Of a DNA stretch of 64,000 nt, positions 63,840-64,000 are shown piece by piece (position 1 is the first letter of the stretch; every line of letters begins with the position of its first letter). The position numbers and the translations under genes were made by a program. Source of the stretch: Bettongia penicillata ogilbyi. Its lineage: Eukaryota; Chordata; Mammalia; Diprotodontia; Potoroidae. Below the pieces are notes generated by a model, which was given only the letters and a program-made list of their open reading frames with translations, was not told where the DNA came from and did not search any database. The stretch spans positions 1,621,001-1,685,000 of the forward strand of contig JAJHZJ010000013.1 of NCBI GenBank assembly GCA_023548195.1, read 5' to 3'.

Positions 63840-64000
63840 GTAAAGGAATTGTGGGGATGTCTGTGGTTGTATTGCTGGGTCAAAGAGTACTAGGTCTATT
63901 TTCAAAGATGATTAGGGAAAAAGGAAAAGAACCTATATGCTCCAAAATATTTAGCTCTCTTGGTGCTGGCGAAGAACTGGAAACTGCAGGGATGCCTATC
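63840..64000 (+). mobile_element. L1 ORF2 C-terminal fragment, cut by the window end
   Basis: Shows gctccaaaatatttagctct, gcgaagaactggaaactgca and gggatgcctatc, matching the ORF2 end of the L1 copies at 9640, 45228 and 59862. Confidence 0.65.

Noticed and set aside
52030..64000. Search for the next gene downstream (FOXN3 follows TTC8 in human)
   Set aside because: No exon with convincing protein match on either strand; the stretch is repeats and unassigned intergenic sequence.

Overview
The window is a vertebrate nuclear DNA segment, AT-rich, with small exons separated by long repeat-filled introns. The repeats (tRNA-headed SINEs of the MIR/WSINE type, RTE/BovB-derived SINEs, L2, a non-primate L1 lineage with half-length L1/HAL1-like elements, hAT and Tc1/mariner MITEs, a gammaretrovirus-like ERV remnant) and the near-mammalian protein sequence point to a marsupial. 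The species cannot be fixed from the sequence alone.

One protein-coding gene is visible: TTC8 (BBS8, a TPR subunit of the BBSome that carries membrane proteins in primary cilia), on the + strand. Exon 1 (start codon, about 38 codons in human) lies upstream of base 1. The window holds the alternative exon 2A, which is duplicated here (3536-3565 and 3839-3868), then thirteen constitutive exons from 8929 to the stop at 51515, and a 3' UTR with a polyadenylation signal at 52008. Every junction is GT-AG, all phases agree, and the reading frame is open throughout. With exon 1 taken as 38 codons the products would be 505 residues (no 2A), 515 (one 2A) or 525 (both 2A copies).

Layout: 1-3535 intron 1; 3536-3868 the 2A pair; 3869-16474 exons 2-5 and their introns, with an unclassified repeat inserted in a MIR and a truncated L1 close to exon 3; 16475-28015 exon 6 and a long intron containing a complete HAL1-like element (23474-26471) with 16-bp target duplications; 28016-39174 exons 7-12, the core of the TPR solenoid; 39175-48428 a long intron with a second HAL1-like element (40769-43713) and an L2 carrying nested L1 and Tigger-like insertions; 48429-51515 exons 13-14. 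From about 52.5 kb to the end is intergenic, with no second gene recognised: L2, RTE, L1 and SINE pieces, a long GAAA microsatellite, and a minus-strand ERV remnant (about 61.4-62.9 kb) with a 49-bp tandem array in its LTR.

The most notable observation is the tandem duplication of TTC8 exon 2A. In mammals this 30-nt exon is reported as retina-specific, and loss of its acceptor site is linked to non-syndromic retinitis pigmentosa. Both copies keep the frame and both splice sites and differ by two amino acids, so photoreceptor BBS8 in this lineage could exist in extra forms.
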